Part shown: positions 16,445 to 25,818 of the stretch, in pieces
Position numbering within the stretch: position 1 is the stretch's first letter
How the letters are laid out: every line of letters begins with the position of its first letter
NCBI GenBank assembly: GCA_964518595.1
Contig: CAZFHA010000011.1
Span: forward strand, 1 to 64,000
Direction: 5' to 3'
DNA: 64,000 bases
Origin: CAZFHA01 sp964518595
GTDB taxonomy: Bacteria; Bacillota; Clostridia; Saccharofermentanales; Saccharofermentanaceae
The notes under the pieces: generated by a model
Told to the model about the DNA's origin: nothing
What the model saw: only the letters and a program-made list of their open reading frames with translations
The model's database searches: none
Position numbers and translations under genes: made by a program

Positions 16445-17713
16445 ATGAAAACTACTGCAGTCAGGCTCTACGGCAAGGAAGATTTACGTTTAGAAAGCTT
16501 TGAACTACCGACCATTGCGTCCGACGAAATTCTTGCCAAAGTCATTTCCGACAGCATTTGCATGTCCTCTTATAAAGCGGCTATGCAGGGTTCAGATCAC
16601 AAGCGTGTCCCTAATGATGTCGCCCAGAATCCTATTATCATTGGTCACGAGTTCTGTGGTGAGATCGTTGAAGTTGGCAGCAAGTGGGCAGATCAGTTTA
16701 AGCCCGGCCAGCGCTTTACGATTCAACCGGCTATTAACGATCCCGCTGATGTTTATGCTGCACCGGGTTATACTTTCCAACATATTGGTGGTGCTGCCAC
16801 ATATATCGTTATTCCGGAAGTAGTTATGCGTCACGGTTGTCTTTTACCATATGAAGGTGAAGCTTTTTACTTTGGTTCACTGGCTGAACCCATGTCCTGT
16901 ATTATTGGTGGTTTCCATGTCAATTACCATACCGAGCCGGGAAGTTATTTGCACAAGATGGGTATTGTGGAAGGTGGCAACATGGCCTTATTGGCCGGTG
17001 TCGGCCCCATGGGTTTAGGTGCCATCGATTACGCTATTCACAATCCTCGCCGCCCCAAGCTACTGGTAGTTACGGATATTGATCAGAAACGTTTAGAAAG
17101 AGCCGAATCCATTTACACTGTAGCAGAAGCTGCCAAAAATGGTGTCACATTGATGTATGTCAATACTTCTACTATTGAAGATGTACCGGAATATTTAAAG
17201 AGTTTAACTAACGGCGAGGGATATCATGATGTTTACGTTTATGCCCCTGTGGCTCCGGTAATTGAACAAGCGGATAAGATTTTGGCCTTTGACGGTTGTT
17301 TAAATTTCTTCGCTGGCCCTACCAATCCCGACTTCTCTGCTAAGTTTAATTTTTATTCCGTTCACTATAATGCAACCCATGTCGCCGGCAACAGCGGCGG
17401 CAACACCGATGACTTGATTGAGGCTATTGATATGATGACCAAGGGGCTTTTGAATCCCTCTGCCATGATAACCCATATTGGCGGCATCAACAGTGTCATT
17501 GAGACAACCCTCAATCTCCCAAAGATTCCCGGAGGCAAGAAGCTTATCTACACCCACATTGATCTTCCTCTTACAGCTATAAATGATTTTGAAGAATTAG
17601 GCCAGAATAATCCTATGTTTAAAGAGCTAGCTCAAATTATTACTCGTCATAATGGGCTTTGGAATGTAGAAGCCGAGAAATACTTATTGGCTCACGCTCC
17701 GGTTATTGCATAA
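16445..17713 (+). CDS. Zinc-dependent medium-chain dehydrogenase, L-sorbose-1-phosphate reductase (SorE)-like
   Basis: Cytoplasmic NAD(P)-dependent polyol or sugar-phosphate dehydrogenase of 422 residues. Catalytic-zinc ligands are visible as SICMSSYK (Cys about 39), GHEFCGEIVEVG (His about 67) and SLAEPMSC (Glu about 151); the four-Cys structural zinc loop is absent, as in SorE-type enzymes. The nucleotide fold starts at AGVGPMGLGAIDYA (about 185). SorE reduces L-sorbose-1-phosphate to glucitol-6-phosphate in sorbose users, but the true substrate here is open. ATG 16445 follows GAGGAGG by 9 nt; the open frame from 16415 has no ribosome site. It is the first gene of the operon and is paired with a SorD-like SDR. 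Confidence 0.85.
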   Translation: MKTTAVRLYGKEDLRLESFELPTIASDEILAKVISDSICMSSYKAAMQGSDHKRVPNDVAQNPIIIGHEFCGEIVEVGSKWADQFKPGQRFTIQPAINDPADVYAAPGYTFQHIGGAATYIVIPEVVMRHGCLLPYEGEAFYFGSLAEPMSCIIGGFHVNYHTEPGSYLHKMGIVEGGNMALLAGVGPMGLGAIDYAIHNPRRPKLLVVTDIDQKRLERAESIYTVAEAAKNGVTLMYVNTSTIEDVPEYLKSLTNGEGYHDVYVYAPVAPVIEQADKILAFDGCLNFFAGPTNPDFSAKFNFYSVHYNATHVAGNSGGNTDDLIEAIDMMTKGLLNPSAMITHIGGINSVIETTLNLPKIPGGKKLIYTHIDLPLTAINDFEELGQNNPMFKELAQIITRHNGLWNVEAEKYLLAHAPVIA

Positions 17714-17719
17714 GTATCC

Positions 17720-17749
17720 AGCCTCCCGGTAGTTTGATATCGGGAGGCT
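17720..17749 (+). terminator. Intercistronic hairpin after the SorE-like gene
   Basis: A 9-bp GC-rich stem (17720-17728 with 17741-17749) lies directly after the stop codon, with only a short T-run. It is likely a partial terminator or a 3' end stabiliser that lowers or separates expression of the downstream genes, whose first start is 97 nt farther on. Confidence 0.6.
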
Positions 17750-17845
17750 TTACTAGGCTTGTACCATCCAGTCAAGACTAGCATTTTATAATACTGCTAA
17801 TCCTACTTTACAAAAAACTAACATACTAAGGGAAAGGGTAACATT

Positions 17846-18952
17846 ATGTTGAAATGGATTGAGGACGCCGGCGGAAGCCGAGCCATTGCCGTACAAGTCG
17901 CTCCTGTATTGCGAGCTCTTGCTAAAAAGGACGATGTTTATCCACTGGTCACCTTTACAACAGAAGCTTCCACACACGATTGTGATGAGATTGTGTTGGA
18001 GAGCAGCTCTTTGGAAGAACTGCATGCCGCTCTTGAGAGGCTTCAAGAAGCTATGGCGAAAGCCTGCTGCATTCGCGTGGAGGGAGTGGGAAGTTTTACT
18101 CTTAGACCATCTATGTCTAAAGATAATGGTCGTCTTCAAGGCAAGATTTGCTTAGTAACCGGTGGTGCTCAAGGCTTTGGCGAAGGCATCGCCAGAGAAT
18201 TAGCCGCTTTTGGAGCACGAATTGTAATTGCTGATATGAATTTACCTTTGGCAGAACAAGTTGCCGCTTCTTTACGGGAGCGCTATGGCAGCGATAGTGC
18301 TTTAGCGCTATCCGTAAATGTAGGCGATGAAGATTCGGTTTCTAAACTTATCGAAGAAATTGTTTGCCAGTGGGGCGGCCTCGACCTACTTATCAGCAAT
18401 GCCGGAGTCTTACGAGCCGGCGGCTTGGAAGAGATGACGCTGGCTAACTTTGATTTTGTCACCAAGATAAACTATACAGCTTTTTTCCTTATGACCAAAT
18501 ATGGTTCCAGACCAATGAAAATCATGTCTGCTTGGGATTCTGCTTACAGTGGTGATATCATCCAGATCAACTCTAAATCAGGCTTGGAAGGTTCTAACAA
18601 AAACTTTGCTTATGCCGGTGGCAAATTTGGCGGTATTGGACTAGTCCAAAGCTTTGCCAAGGAATTGGTAGATCATCGCATTAAAGTTAACGCTATCTGC
18701 CCAGGCAATTATTATGAAGGCCCCCTTTGGAGCGATCCCGAGAACGGGCTCTTTGTTCAATATCTTCGTGCCGGCAAGGTTCCCGGAGCCCAGACTGTCT
18801 CCGATGTATATAATGCCTATGTGGCAAAGGTACCTATGCGCCGGGGCTGCTCCCCCAAAGACGTATCCCGTGCTATTGCTTATTGCGTAGAACAGGAGTA
18901 CGAAACCGGTCAGGCCATTCCCGTCACCGGCGGGCAGAATATGCTTCATTAA
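17846..18952 (+). CDS. SDR-family dehydrogenase with N-terminal extension, sorbitol-6-phosphate 2-dehydrogenase-like
   Basis: NAD-dependent short-chain dehydrogenase of 368 residues. The Rossmann motif TGGAQGFG is at about 108, NAG at about 189, and the catalytic Ser/Tyr/Lys in INSKSGLEGSNKNFAYAGGK (about 234-253). A 95-residue N-terminal domain precedes the usual SDR start; it resembles the region just before the SDR half of bifunctional aldolase/SDR proteins of the RhaE/YuxG type. The separate class II aldolase at 25819 supplies the other half of such a protein. Together with the SorE-like enzyme it could interconvert ketose phosphates through a polyol phosphate. GGAAAGG precedes the start. 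Confidence 0.82.
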   Translation: MLKWIEDAGGSRAIAVQVAPVLRALAKKDDVYPLVTFTTEASTHDCDEIVLESSSLEELHAALERLQEAMAKACCIRVEGVGSFTLRPSMSKDNGRLQGKICLVTGGAQGFGEGIARELAAFGARIVIADMNLPLAEQVAASLRERYGSDSALALSVNVGDEDSVSKLIEEIVCQWGGLDLLISNAGVLRAGGLEEMTLANFDFVTKINYTAFFLMTKYGSRPMKIMSAWDSAYSGDIIQINSKSGLEGSNKNFAYAGGKFGGIGLVQSFAKELVDHRIKVNAICPGNYYEGPLWSDPENGLFVQYLRAGKVPGAQTVSDVYNAYVAKVPMRRGCSPKDVSRAIAYCVEQEYETGQAIPVTGGQNMLH

Positions 18953-18993
18953 TTCTCTTCAACTATTTTTTGATCTTCAAGGAGGACTACAAA

Positions 18994-20361
18994 ATGGCAA
19001 CCCCAGTAATCATGCCCCGGCAGGGTCAATCCGTCGAAAGTTGTATCATTGGAAAATGGCACAAAAAGACCGGCGATGCCGTGAAAAGCGGTGATATACT
19101 TTTCACTTATGAAACGGACAAAGCAACCTTTGATGAGACCGCTAAGTCTGACGGAGTTATGCTTGCCTTATTTTTCGAGGAGGGCGACGATGTTCCTTGC
19201 CTCACAAATGTTTGTGTAATCGGTGAAGCCGGTGAAGACTTTTCAGCCTTCGCCCCGACTGATGGAGATGTAGCTACTACGCCCACCCCTACTAATAACG
19301 AAATGGCTCCAGCCACCGCGGCTCCAGCCACGATAACCGAAGAAGTCCTTTTGGTCTCTCCTACTGCCGATGGCGCTGCCATTAGCCCCCGAGCCAAGAA
19401 TCTGGCGGAGCGAACCGGCGCAGACTTACGCTTTGCGCAAGCCAGCGGTCCTATGAATCGAATTATTGAGCGCGATGTAGAAGCTTTAGTTAATGCTGGC
19501 AAGTTAGCTACTTTGGCTGCAGGTCTAAGCTTTCATCCTGAAGCTGTTGGCACCGGTATTGGTGGTCGGGTTTCTATTTCTGATACCGCCGCTGCTACTG
19601 GTGCGGCTCCTCTCTCTCCCACCACATCAGCGACCGCAGTAGAGAGCTATACCGAAAAACACAGTAACATCCGCAAGGTAATTGCTAAATCTATGCATGC
19701 CTCTTTGTCACAAATGGCACAACTTACTTTAAACAGTAGCTTTGACGCTACCGACATTCTGGCTCTGCGTAGCCGCCTAAAGAAAGCGAAAGAAGCTGGA
19801 CTCACCTCCGAACAAGGTTTTAGTCTGGTAGATAAGATTCCAACCATCAACGATATTATTCTCTACGCTGCATCTCGTGTTCTACTCAAACATAGAGAAT
19901 GTAACGCCCATTATGATGATGAAAAGATGACCTATTTCAACCATGTACATATGGGTGTTGCCATTGATACCCCTAGAGGACTGATGGTTCCCACTGTTTT
20001 CAACTGTGATCAGTTAGGCTTGGCAGGTATTTCCAAGTCGGTCAAAGAAGTTGCCGATGCTTGCCAAAGTGGAACTATTAACCCTGATTTATTACGCGGC
20101 GGTACTTTTACAGTTACCAATTTAGGCACTATGGGTATTGAATCTTTCACCCCGGTAATTAATCCTCCTCAGACTTGCATTCTAGGCGTAAACACGATTA
20201 CCACCAAGGTGAAGACGATTTCTGGTGAGCTCAAGGGATACTCTTCCATTGGTCTTTCTCTCACCTTTGACCATCGCGCCTTAGATGGAGCTCCTGCAGC
20301 ACGTTTCTTAAAGGATTTAGTTCATGTCCTCGAGAATTTTTCGCTGTTTATGTTGCAATAA
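18994..20361 (+). CDS. Dihydrolipoamide acyltransferase, E2 of a 2-oxo-acid dehydrogenase complex
   Basis: Core subunit of a pyruvate/acetoin/branched-chain-type complex, 455 residues. The lipoyl domain (1-80) has the lipoylation site YETDKATFD with Lys43. An Ala/Pro/Thr-rich linker (about 85-115) leads to the E3-binding domain ISPRAKNLAERTGADL (about 129), a second linker, and the acyltransferase domain (about 220-455) with the catalytic FDHRALDGAPAARFL (His about 427). ATG 18994 follows AAGGAGG; the longer frame from 18883 overlaps the SDR gene and has no ribosome site. Its neighbours E3 and E1 complete the complex and lplA supplies the lipoyl group. The acyl substrate cannot be read from sequence. 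Confidence 0.93.
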   Translation: MATPVIMPRQGQSVESCIIGKWHKKTGDAVKSGDILFTYETDKATFDETAKSDGVMLALFFEEGDDVPCLTNVCVIGEAGEDFSAFAPTDGDVATTPTPTNNEMAPATAAPATITEEVLLVSPTADGAAISPRAKNLAERTGADLRFAQASGPMNRIIERDVEALVNAGKLATLAAGLSFHPEAVGTGIGGRVSISDTAAATGAAPLSPTTSATAVESYTEKHSNIRKVIAKSMHASLSQMAQLTLNSSFDATDILALRSRLKKAKEAGLTSEQGFSLVDKIPTINDIILYAASRVLLKHRECNAHYDDEKMTYFNHVHMGVAIDTPRGLMVPTVFNCDQLGLAGISKSVKEVADACQSGTINPDLLRGGTFTVTNLGTMGIESFTPVINPPQTCILGVNTITTKVKTISGELKGYSSIGLSLTFDHRALDGAPAARFLKDLVHVLENFSLFMLQ

Positions 20362-20397
20362 TTAACTAAGATTAGTGTTATAGGAGGCAGATAGATA

Positions 20398-21765
20398 ATG
20401 TATGATTTAATCGTTCTAGGTGGAGGTCCAGGTGGTTACTTGGCAGCAGAAAGAGCCGGTCAAGCTGGTCTTTCTGTGCTCTTAATCGAAAAAAACAAAT
20501 TAGGCGGTGTTTGTCTCAATGAGGGCTGTGTCCCCTCAAAAACGCTCCTTAATAGTGCTAAAATTCTCGACTATGCCCAGCATGGTGAAAAATATGGTGT
20601 CACAACCGAGAATGCCAAGCTTAATCAGGAACAGGTAATAGCCCGTAAAGACAAGGTAGTAAAGAATCTTGTTAACGGAGTTAAATTTACCCTCAAAAAT
20701 AGTAAAGTTACCGTAAAAGAAGGTTTAGGCAAAATTATCGGCCGGGAAAAGGGCATTATTCAGGTCTCTCTGGGTACCGAAATTTTTGAAGGACGCAATC
20801 TAATTATCGCTACCGGCTCTGAAGCTGTGGTGCCACCTATCCCAGGTGTAAAAGAAGGATTAGCCGACGGCTCTGTCCTAACCAATCGTGAAATACTGGA
20901 CTTAACTACAATCCCTCAATCTTTAGTCGTGGTCGGCGGTGGTGTTATCGGTTTAGAAATGGCCTGTTATTACCATGCTGCTGGCAGCAAAGTCACGGTT
21001 ATTGAAATGCTGGATCATATCGCTGGTGCAGCAGATCTTGAACTCTCTACTCTACTCCAAAGCATCTTTGCTAAAAAAGGCATTGAGTTTTTCACCAGCT
21101 GCAAAGTTACCGCTGTTGGGGGTGGTAAGGTTACTTTTACCGATGCTCAAGGGCAAAGCCAGCAAGCTGAAGCCGAGAAGACCTTATTGTCCGTTGGCCG
21201 ACGCCCAGTTACTCAAGGCTTCGGCTTAGAGAATATTCCGGTTCTGGTAGAACGCGGACGCATTATCACCGATCGTCAAGGTTTAACCAGTGTTCCCGGC
21301 GTCTATGCCATTGGCGATGTTAACGGCGTATATATGTTGGCTCATGCCGCCTATAGAGAGGCAGAAGTAGCGGTCAACACCATTCTGGGCAAAAAAGATA
21401 TCATGCGTTATCAGGCCATGCCTTCCGTACTCTATACCAGCCCCGAAATGGCTTTTGTAGGTGAAACAGAAGAAACCTGCAAAGCCAAAGGCATTGTCTA
21501 CGAGAAAACCGTCTTACCCATGAATTATAGCGGCAGATATATGGCCGAAAACGAGGGTGGCGAAGGGATTATCAAGCTATTGATTGATCCGGTTCATCAA
21601 TGCCTGATTGGTTGTCATATTTTAGGCAGTTACGCTTCCGAAATTATTATGACCGCTGGAATGATGATCGAAAACGAAATGAGAATCAGTGATATCAAAG
21701 AATTTATCTTCCCCCACCCTACAGTCTGCGAAATTATTCGCGAAGCGATTTTTCACCACGGTTAA
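20398..21765 (+). CDS. lpdA: Dihydrolipoamide dehydrogenase (E3)
   Basis: FAD-containing enzyme that reoxidises dihydrolipoamide on E2 with NAD. It has the FAD site LGGGPGGYLAAERAG (8-22), redox disulfide GGVCLNEGCVPSK (Cys39/Cys44), NAD-binding VVVGGGVIGLEMACYY (about 180), second FAD motif GVYAIGDVNG (about 302) and the C-terminal active-site FPHPTVCEIIREA. The 455-residue length is standard and all catalytic residues are present. A GGAGGCAG site precedes the ATG, 36 nt after the E2 stop. Confidence 0.95.
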   Translation: MYDLIVLGGGPGGYLAAERAGQAGLSVLLIEKNKLGGVCLNEGCVPSKTLLNSAKILDYAQHGEKYGVTTENAKLNQEQVIARKDKVVKNLVNGVKFTLKNSKVTVKEGLGKIIGREKGIIQVSLGTEIFEGRNLIIATGSEAVVPPIPGVKEGLADGSVLTNREILDLTTIPQSLVVVGGGVIGLEMACYYHAAGSKVTVIEMLDHIAGAADLELSTLLQSIFAKKGIEFFTSCKVTAVGGGKVTFTDAQGQSQQAEAEKTLLSVGRRPVTQGFGLENIPVLVERGRIITDRQGLTSVPGVYAIGDVNGVYMLAHAAYREAEVAVNTILGKKDIMRYQAMPSVLYTSPEMAFVGETEETCKAKGIVYEKTVLPMNYSGRYMAENEGGEGIIKLLIDPVHQCLIGCHILGSYASEIIMTAGMMIENEMRISDIKEFIFPHPTVCEIIREAIFHHG

Positions 21766-21824
21766 AATTTTCGCTATTTATTAAGTAGTTAATTAATATC
21801 TGAAACCACTTGGAGGTAATAGAA

Positions 21825-24302
21825 ATGACCAAACAACTCTTTGTCAAACCTGAAGAAATCAGAAAGCCCGGCTGGATTAAGTTCCAAGACATTCCCGTAA
21901 ACCAATATCAGAAGCGAATCGGAGAAGAAAAGAAGCGTTATTCTAAAGCAGATGTTTTACGAATTTATCGCGATATGCGGATGATTCGCGAGTTCGAAAG
22001 TATGCTTTATTCTATCAAGACCACCAATGCCTATAATGGACTGGATTATAATAATCCCGGCCCGGCTCATCTTTCCATGGGGCAGGAGGCTTCTTCGGTC
22101 GGTCAAGCCTATCATCTAAACACCGATGATTTTATTTTCGGTTCACACCGAAGTCACGGAGAGATCTTGGCTAAAGGCTTATCCTCCATTCACAAGCTTG
22201 AGGATAAAGAACTTCTAGAAATCATGGAGAACTTTCTGGATGGAGCGGCCTGGCGGGTTGTCGAGCAGGCTAACAAAGGCAAAGACAAGTCTGTTAAAGA
22301 GTTAGCCATTGATTTCTTAATCTATGGTGCTTTAGCTGAGATTTTTGCCAAAGAAACCGGCTTCCATAAAGGCTTAGGCGGCTCCATGCATGCCTTTTTC
22401 CTCCCTTTCGGAATTTATCCTAATAACGCCATCGTTGGCGGCTCTGCAGATATCTCTGTAGGCGCAGCGCTCTTCAAAAAAATCAACCGCAAGCCCGGTG
22501 TGGTTATCTGTAATATCGGTGACGGTTCTATGGCCTGTGGCCCAGTTTGGGAAGGTCTTATGATGGCGGCTATGGATCAGTACAAAACTCTTTGGGAAGG
22601 TGACATGAAGGGCGGACTTCCTCTGCTGCTCAACGTTATGAATAACCAATATGCCATGGGCGGTCAAACCCGCGGTGAAACTATGGGTTATGATTTTGTG
22701 GCTCGAATCGGCGCCGGTGTTAATCCCGAGCAGCTTCATGCCGAGCGAATTGACGGCTATAATCCTTTAGCTGTAATTGATGCCATGGAACGTAAACTCA
22801 AGATTCTAAAAGAAAAACGCGGCCCCGTACTCCTAGATACAGTTACCTATCGTTATTCTGGTCACTCCCCTTCGGATGCAGATTCCTACCGCACTCAGGA
22901 TGAAAAAGATTTGTGGATGGAACAAGATTCTATTGCCGCTTTCCGTAATGACGCTATCTTAGCCAAGGTAGCTAAGGCCGCTGACTTTGATGCCATTGAT
23001 GAGTTTGTTGTTTCTACCATTACCGGCGCTGTAGCCTTGGCTATTAATCCTGAACTTTCTCCCCGCATGAATCTGGTCAAAACCCCTGATGCCATTGAGA
23101 AGATCATGTTCTCGAATCAGCACCAACCCAAAATGGAAGATCGTCCGGCTGACATGTTGGAAGCAGCTGAGGATAATGCTCGAGTTAAGCAAATTGCAAA
23201 GAAGACACGTTTTGCTTACGATGAGAACGGAAAACCTGTCTCCAAAAACAAAGTTTATCAACTTCGTGATGCTATCTTTGAAGCCGTTTTAGCTAAGTTC
23301 TATGAAGATCCTACCCTTGTCGCCTATGGTGAAGAGAACCGGGACTGGGGCGGTGCTTTTGCGGTATATCGTGGTCTTACCGAGGCTGTCCCTTATCACC
23401 GTCTGTTTAACTCCCCCATTGCCGAAGCCGCTATTGTAGGCTCAGCTGTTGGTTACGCTATGTGCGGCGGACGTGCTCTAGTAGAGTTGATGTATTGTGA
23501 TTTCTTGGGTCGTGCCGGTGATGAAGTCTTTAACCAATTGCCCAAATGGCAAGCCATGTCTGCGGGAATTTTAAAAATGCCGGTAGTGATTCGAGTATCC
23601 GTTGGTTCTAAGTACGGTGCCCAGCATTCTCAAGACTGGACTTCCCTTTGTGCTCAGATACCTGGTCTTAAGGTTGTTTTCCCCGTTACCCCCTATGATG
23701 CGAAAGGTTTGATGACCACAGCACTGAACGGAACCGATCCGGTTATCTTTTTTGAAAGCCAGCGTTTGTATGATATTGCCGAACAGTTTCACAGCGAAGG
23801 TGTTCCCACCGAGAGCTATGAGATTGCTATGGGCGAGCCAGATGTTAAGAAGAGCGGCAGCCAGTTGACCATCTTAACTATTGGTGCAACCCTCTATCGA
23901 GCCTTGGATGCAGCCAAAATTTTCGAAGAAAAGCACGGAATTTCAGTAGAAGTGATTGATGCAAGGTCAATGGTTCCATTTAATTATGAAAAAGTTATTG
24001 ATTCTGTGAAAAAGACTGGTAAAATAATTGTAGCTGGTGATGCTTGCGATCGTGGTTCTTACCTCAGTGAGTTGGCTAGAAACATCAGCGACCTTGCTTT
24101 TGATTATTTAGATGCTCCGGTAGCGGTCTTAGGCTCCCGCAACTGGATAACCCCCGCCTATGAATTGGAAGATGCCTTCTTCCCACAAGCCAGTTGGTTT
24201 GTTGATTTGTTCCATCAGCGGATTCAACCCATTCCTGGGTATAGCGCTGACAAGAGCTTTACAGATGTAGAGATCATCAGACGGAACAAGGCGGGTGTTT
24301 AA
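21825..24302 (+). CDS. Fused alpha/beta E1 of a thiamine-diphosphate 2-oxo-acid dehydrogenase
   Basis: Decarboxylating E1 component in one 825-residue chain. The alpha part (about 40-430) has FGSHRSHGE (106-112), GLGGSMHAF (183-191) and the ThDP/Mg motif GDGSMACG...MNNQYAMGG (232-280). The beta part (about 480-825) begins LRDAIFEAVLAKFYEDPTLVAYGEENRDWGG and includes NSPIAEAAIVGSAVGYA. Separate alpha and beta chains are the rule in this family. Between HRSHGE and GLGGSMH there is an extra helical stretch of roughly 48 residues compared with acetoin/pyruvate E1 alpha. ATG 21825 follows TTGGAGG by 8 nt. The 2-oxo acid is unknown; branched-chain, acetoin or a sugar-derived acid are possible. Confidence 0.9.
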   Translation: MTKQLFVKPEEIRKPGWIKFQDIPVNQYQKRIGEEKKRYSKADVLRIYRDMRMIREFESMLYSIKTTNAYNGLDYNNPGPAHLSMGQEASSVGQAYHLNTDDFIFGSHRSHGEILAKGLSSIHKLEDKELLEIMENFLDGAAWRVVEQANKGKDKSVKELAIDFLIYGALAEIFAKETGFHKGLGGSMHAFFLPFGIYPNNAIVGGSADISVGAALFKKINRKPGVVICNIGDGSMACGPVWEGLMMAAMDQYKTLWEGDMKGGLPLLLNVMNNQYAMGGQTRGETMGYDFVARIGAGVNPEQLHAERIDGYNPLAVIDAMERKLKILKEKRGPVLLDTVTYRYSGHSPSDADSYRTQDEKDLWMEQDSIAAFRNDAILAKVAKAADFDAIDEFVVSTITGAVALAINPELSPRMNLVKTPDAIEKIMFSNQHQPKMEDRPADMLEAAEDNARVKQIAKKTRFAYDENGKPVSKNKVYQLRDAIFEAVLAKFYEDPTLVAYGEENRDWGGAFAVYRGLTEAVPYHRLFNSPIAEAAIVGSAVGYAMCGGRALVELMYCDFLGRAGDEVFNQLPKWQAMSAGILKMPVVIRVSVGSKYGAQHSQDWTSLCAQIPGLKVVFPVTPYDAKGLMTTALNGTDPVIFFESQRLYDIAEQFHSEGVPTESYEIAMGEPDVKKSGSQLTILTIGATLYRALDAAKIFEEKHGISVEVIDARSMVPFNYEKVIDSVKKTGKIIVAGDACDRGSYLSELARNISDLAFDYLDAPVAVLGSRNWITPAYELEDAFFPQASWFVDLFHQRIQPIPGYSADKSFTDVEIIRRNKAGV

Positions 24303-24387
24303 TTTGGACCGAAAGGTCATCCCCCTTTTAGGGTGATCCGGTAATTGAGCTATTTACCTCTACTCCTTGCTCTTACCGTTTTACCAG

Positions 24388-24427
24388 TATAAACGACCCC
24401 TCCACCCCAGAGATCGTTTATATTTTT
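24388..24427 (+). terminator. First of two tandem hairpins between E1 and the PHP gene
   Basis: A perfect 9-bp stem (24388-24396 with 24414-24422) is followed by TTTTT. Its loop contains CCTCCACCCCAG, the same 12 nt as the next hairpin. A third, weaker stem (TCA-CCC with GGGTGA) lies at about 24316-24337. Confidence 0.7.
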
Positions 24428-24428
24428 G

Positions 24429-24470
24429 CCACCGGTTCCTCCACCCCAGGGGCCGGTGGTCTATTTTTTT
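24429..24470 (+). terminator. Second tandem hairpin with T-tract, upstream of the PHP gene
   Basis: A 7-bp GC-rich stem (24429-24435 with 24453-24459) is followed by TCTATTTTTTT. The loop repeats CCTCCACCCCAG. It ends 18 nt before the PHP start, so readthrough would be needed to express the last two genes, unless they have a promoter I did not see. Confidence 0.72.
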
Positions 24471-24488
24471 CAAGCGAGGTTTTTATTT

Positions 24489-25793
24489 ATGCAAACTGTT
24501 TCTTTTCATGATCAGGAAATCAATCTAAATTCCCCGGACAAAAGAACCCGTTTAGATGCTCTGGAGTATTTGGCTCACGCCAATCAACAGGGAGAAGCTT
24601 TTTTACCTAAAGCCCATAGGGATGTTAATAATCACATCCATACCACCTATTCTTTTTCGCCCTATTCCCCTACAAAGGCGGTCTGGATGGCCGCTAAAGC
24701 TGGTCTAGCCACCGCTGGAATCATGGATCATGATTCTATTTCTGGCGCCAGAGAATTCATTGAAGCTGGTGCTATTCTAAATCTTCCAATCACAATTGGA
24801 ACAGAGTGTCGCGCCTCTTTTGCTGATACCAGCTTGAATGGGCGTCGTCTCAACAATCCTGACCAAGATACCGTAGCTTACATTGCCTTTCATGGTGTTC
24901 CACACAACCGAATTGATGCCTTAGACGCCTTTCTTCTTCCTATCCGTCAAGCCCGTACCTTGCGTAATCGACAGATGACACTGCGTTTGGCCGAGCTACT
25001 GTCTTCCGGTGGTATTAGCTTGGATTACGATAAGGATGTGTTACCACTTTCCCTCTATGCTCAAGGCGGCGAAGTTACCGAAAGACATCTGCTGTACGCT
25101 GTATCCCTGAAACTTTTGGCGCGTTTTGGCCCAACTACTTCACTGGTTGAATGGCTGAAAGACGATTTAGGACTTAACCTTTCTCCCAAAGCAGAGAATC
25201 TATTAACCGACCCTCAGAATCCTCACGTGGCCTATGATCTTTTAGGTTTTTTAAAGAGTGATTTAGTTGAGAAGTTCTATATCCCGGCGGAAGGGGCAGA
25301 GTGTCCCAAGATTCAAGAGGTTTCAGCCTTTGCCAAGGCTAATAATATTATTCTGGCCTACCCTTACCTGGGTGATGTCACCAGTTCTGTCACCGGAGAT
25401 AAGAAAGCTCAGACCTTTGAAGATAGTTTCTTACCGGAGCTCTTTGCCGTTATAAAGGATTTGGGCTTTACAGCCGTCACCTATATGCCTTCGCGTAACA
25501 CCCGCGAGCAAATGCTGCGTTTAAAAGAGCTATGTAAGCAATATGATTTCTTCCAAATCAGCGGTGAAGATATTAACCAACCGAGGCAAGCTTTCATCTG
25601 CGAAGCCATGCGTGATCCGCTCTTTGATAATCTATACGATGCAGCTTGGGCTCTGATTGGCCACGAGCGTTTAGCTACTAAAGACCCTAATGCCGGTCTC
25701 TTTTCGGCAGCCACCTGTGCGCGTCTGCCGAAGCTGGAGGATCGTATCACGGAGTACCGCGACAAGGCCTTAGCACTATACCATAAAGCCTGA
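24489..25793 (+). CDS. PHP-domain phosphoesterase-like protein
   Basis: Cytoplasmic metal-dependent protein of 434 residues. The N-terminal PHP domain has the metal-binding motifs NNHIHTTYSFSPYS (HxH), GIMDHDSISGAREF (DHD) and TIGTECRASF (E), with DINQPRQAF late in the chain as a probable further ligand. Characterised PHP proteins hydrolyse phosphate esters such as histidinol phosphate or nucleotide phosphates; this gene's link to sugar-phosphate enzymes makes a sugar phosphate a reasonable guess. The ATG at 24489 is favoured over upstream in-frame starts because those lie in the terminator hairpin; GCGAGGT is about 9 nt upstream. It shares a unit with the aldolase. Confidence 0.8.
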   Translation: MQTVSFHDQEINLNSPDKRTRLDALEYLAHANQQGEAFLPKAHRDVNNHIHTTYSFSPYSPTKAVWMAAKAGLATAGIMDHDSISGAREFIEAGAILNLPITIGTECRASFADTSLNGRRLNNPDQDTVAYIAFHGVPHNRIDALDAFLLPIRQARTLRNRQMTLRLAELLSSGGISLDYDKDVLPLSLYAQGGEVTERHLLYAVSLKLLARFGPTTSLVEWLKDDLGLNLSPKAENLLTDPQNPHVAYDLLGFLKSDLVEKFYIPAEGAECPKIQEVSAFAKANNIILAYPYLGDVTSSVTGDKKAQTFEDSFLPELFAVIKDLGFTAVTYMPSRNTREQMLRLKELCKQYDFFQISGEDINQPRQAFICEAMRDPLFDNLYDAAWALIGHERLATKDPNAGLFSAATCARLPKLEDRITEYRDKALALYHKA

Positions 25794-25818
25794 GTTTAGC
25801 ATGTAAAGGAGAGATACC

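Noticed and set aside
24426..24488. Upstream start for the PHP protein
   Set aside because: It would translate through the terminator hairpin and gives a Pro-rich nonsense N-terminus; the ATG at 24489 has the ribosome site.
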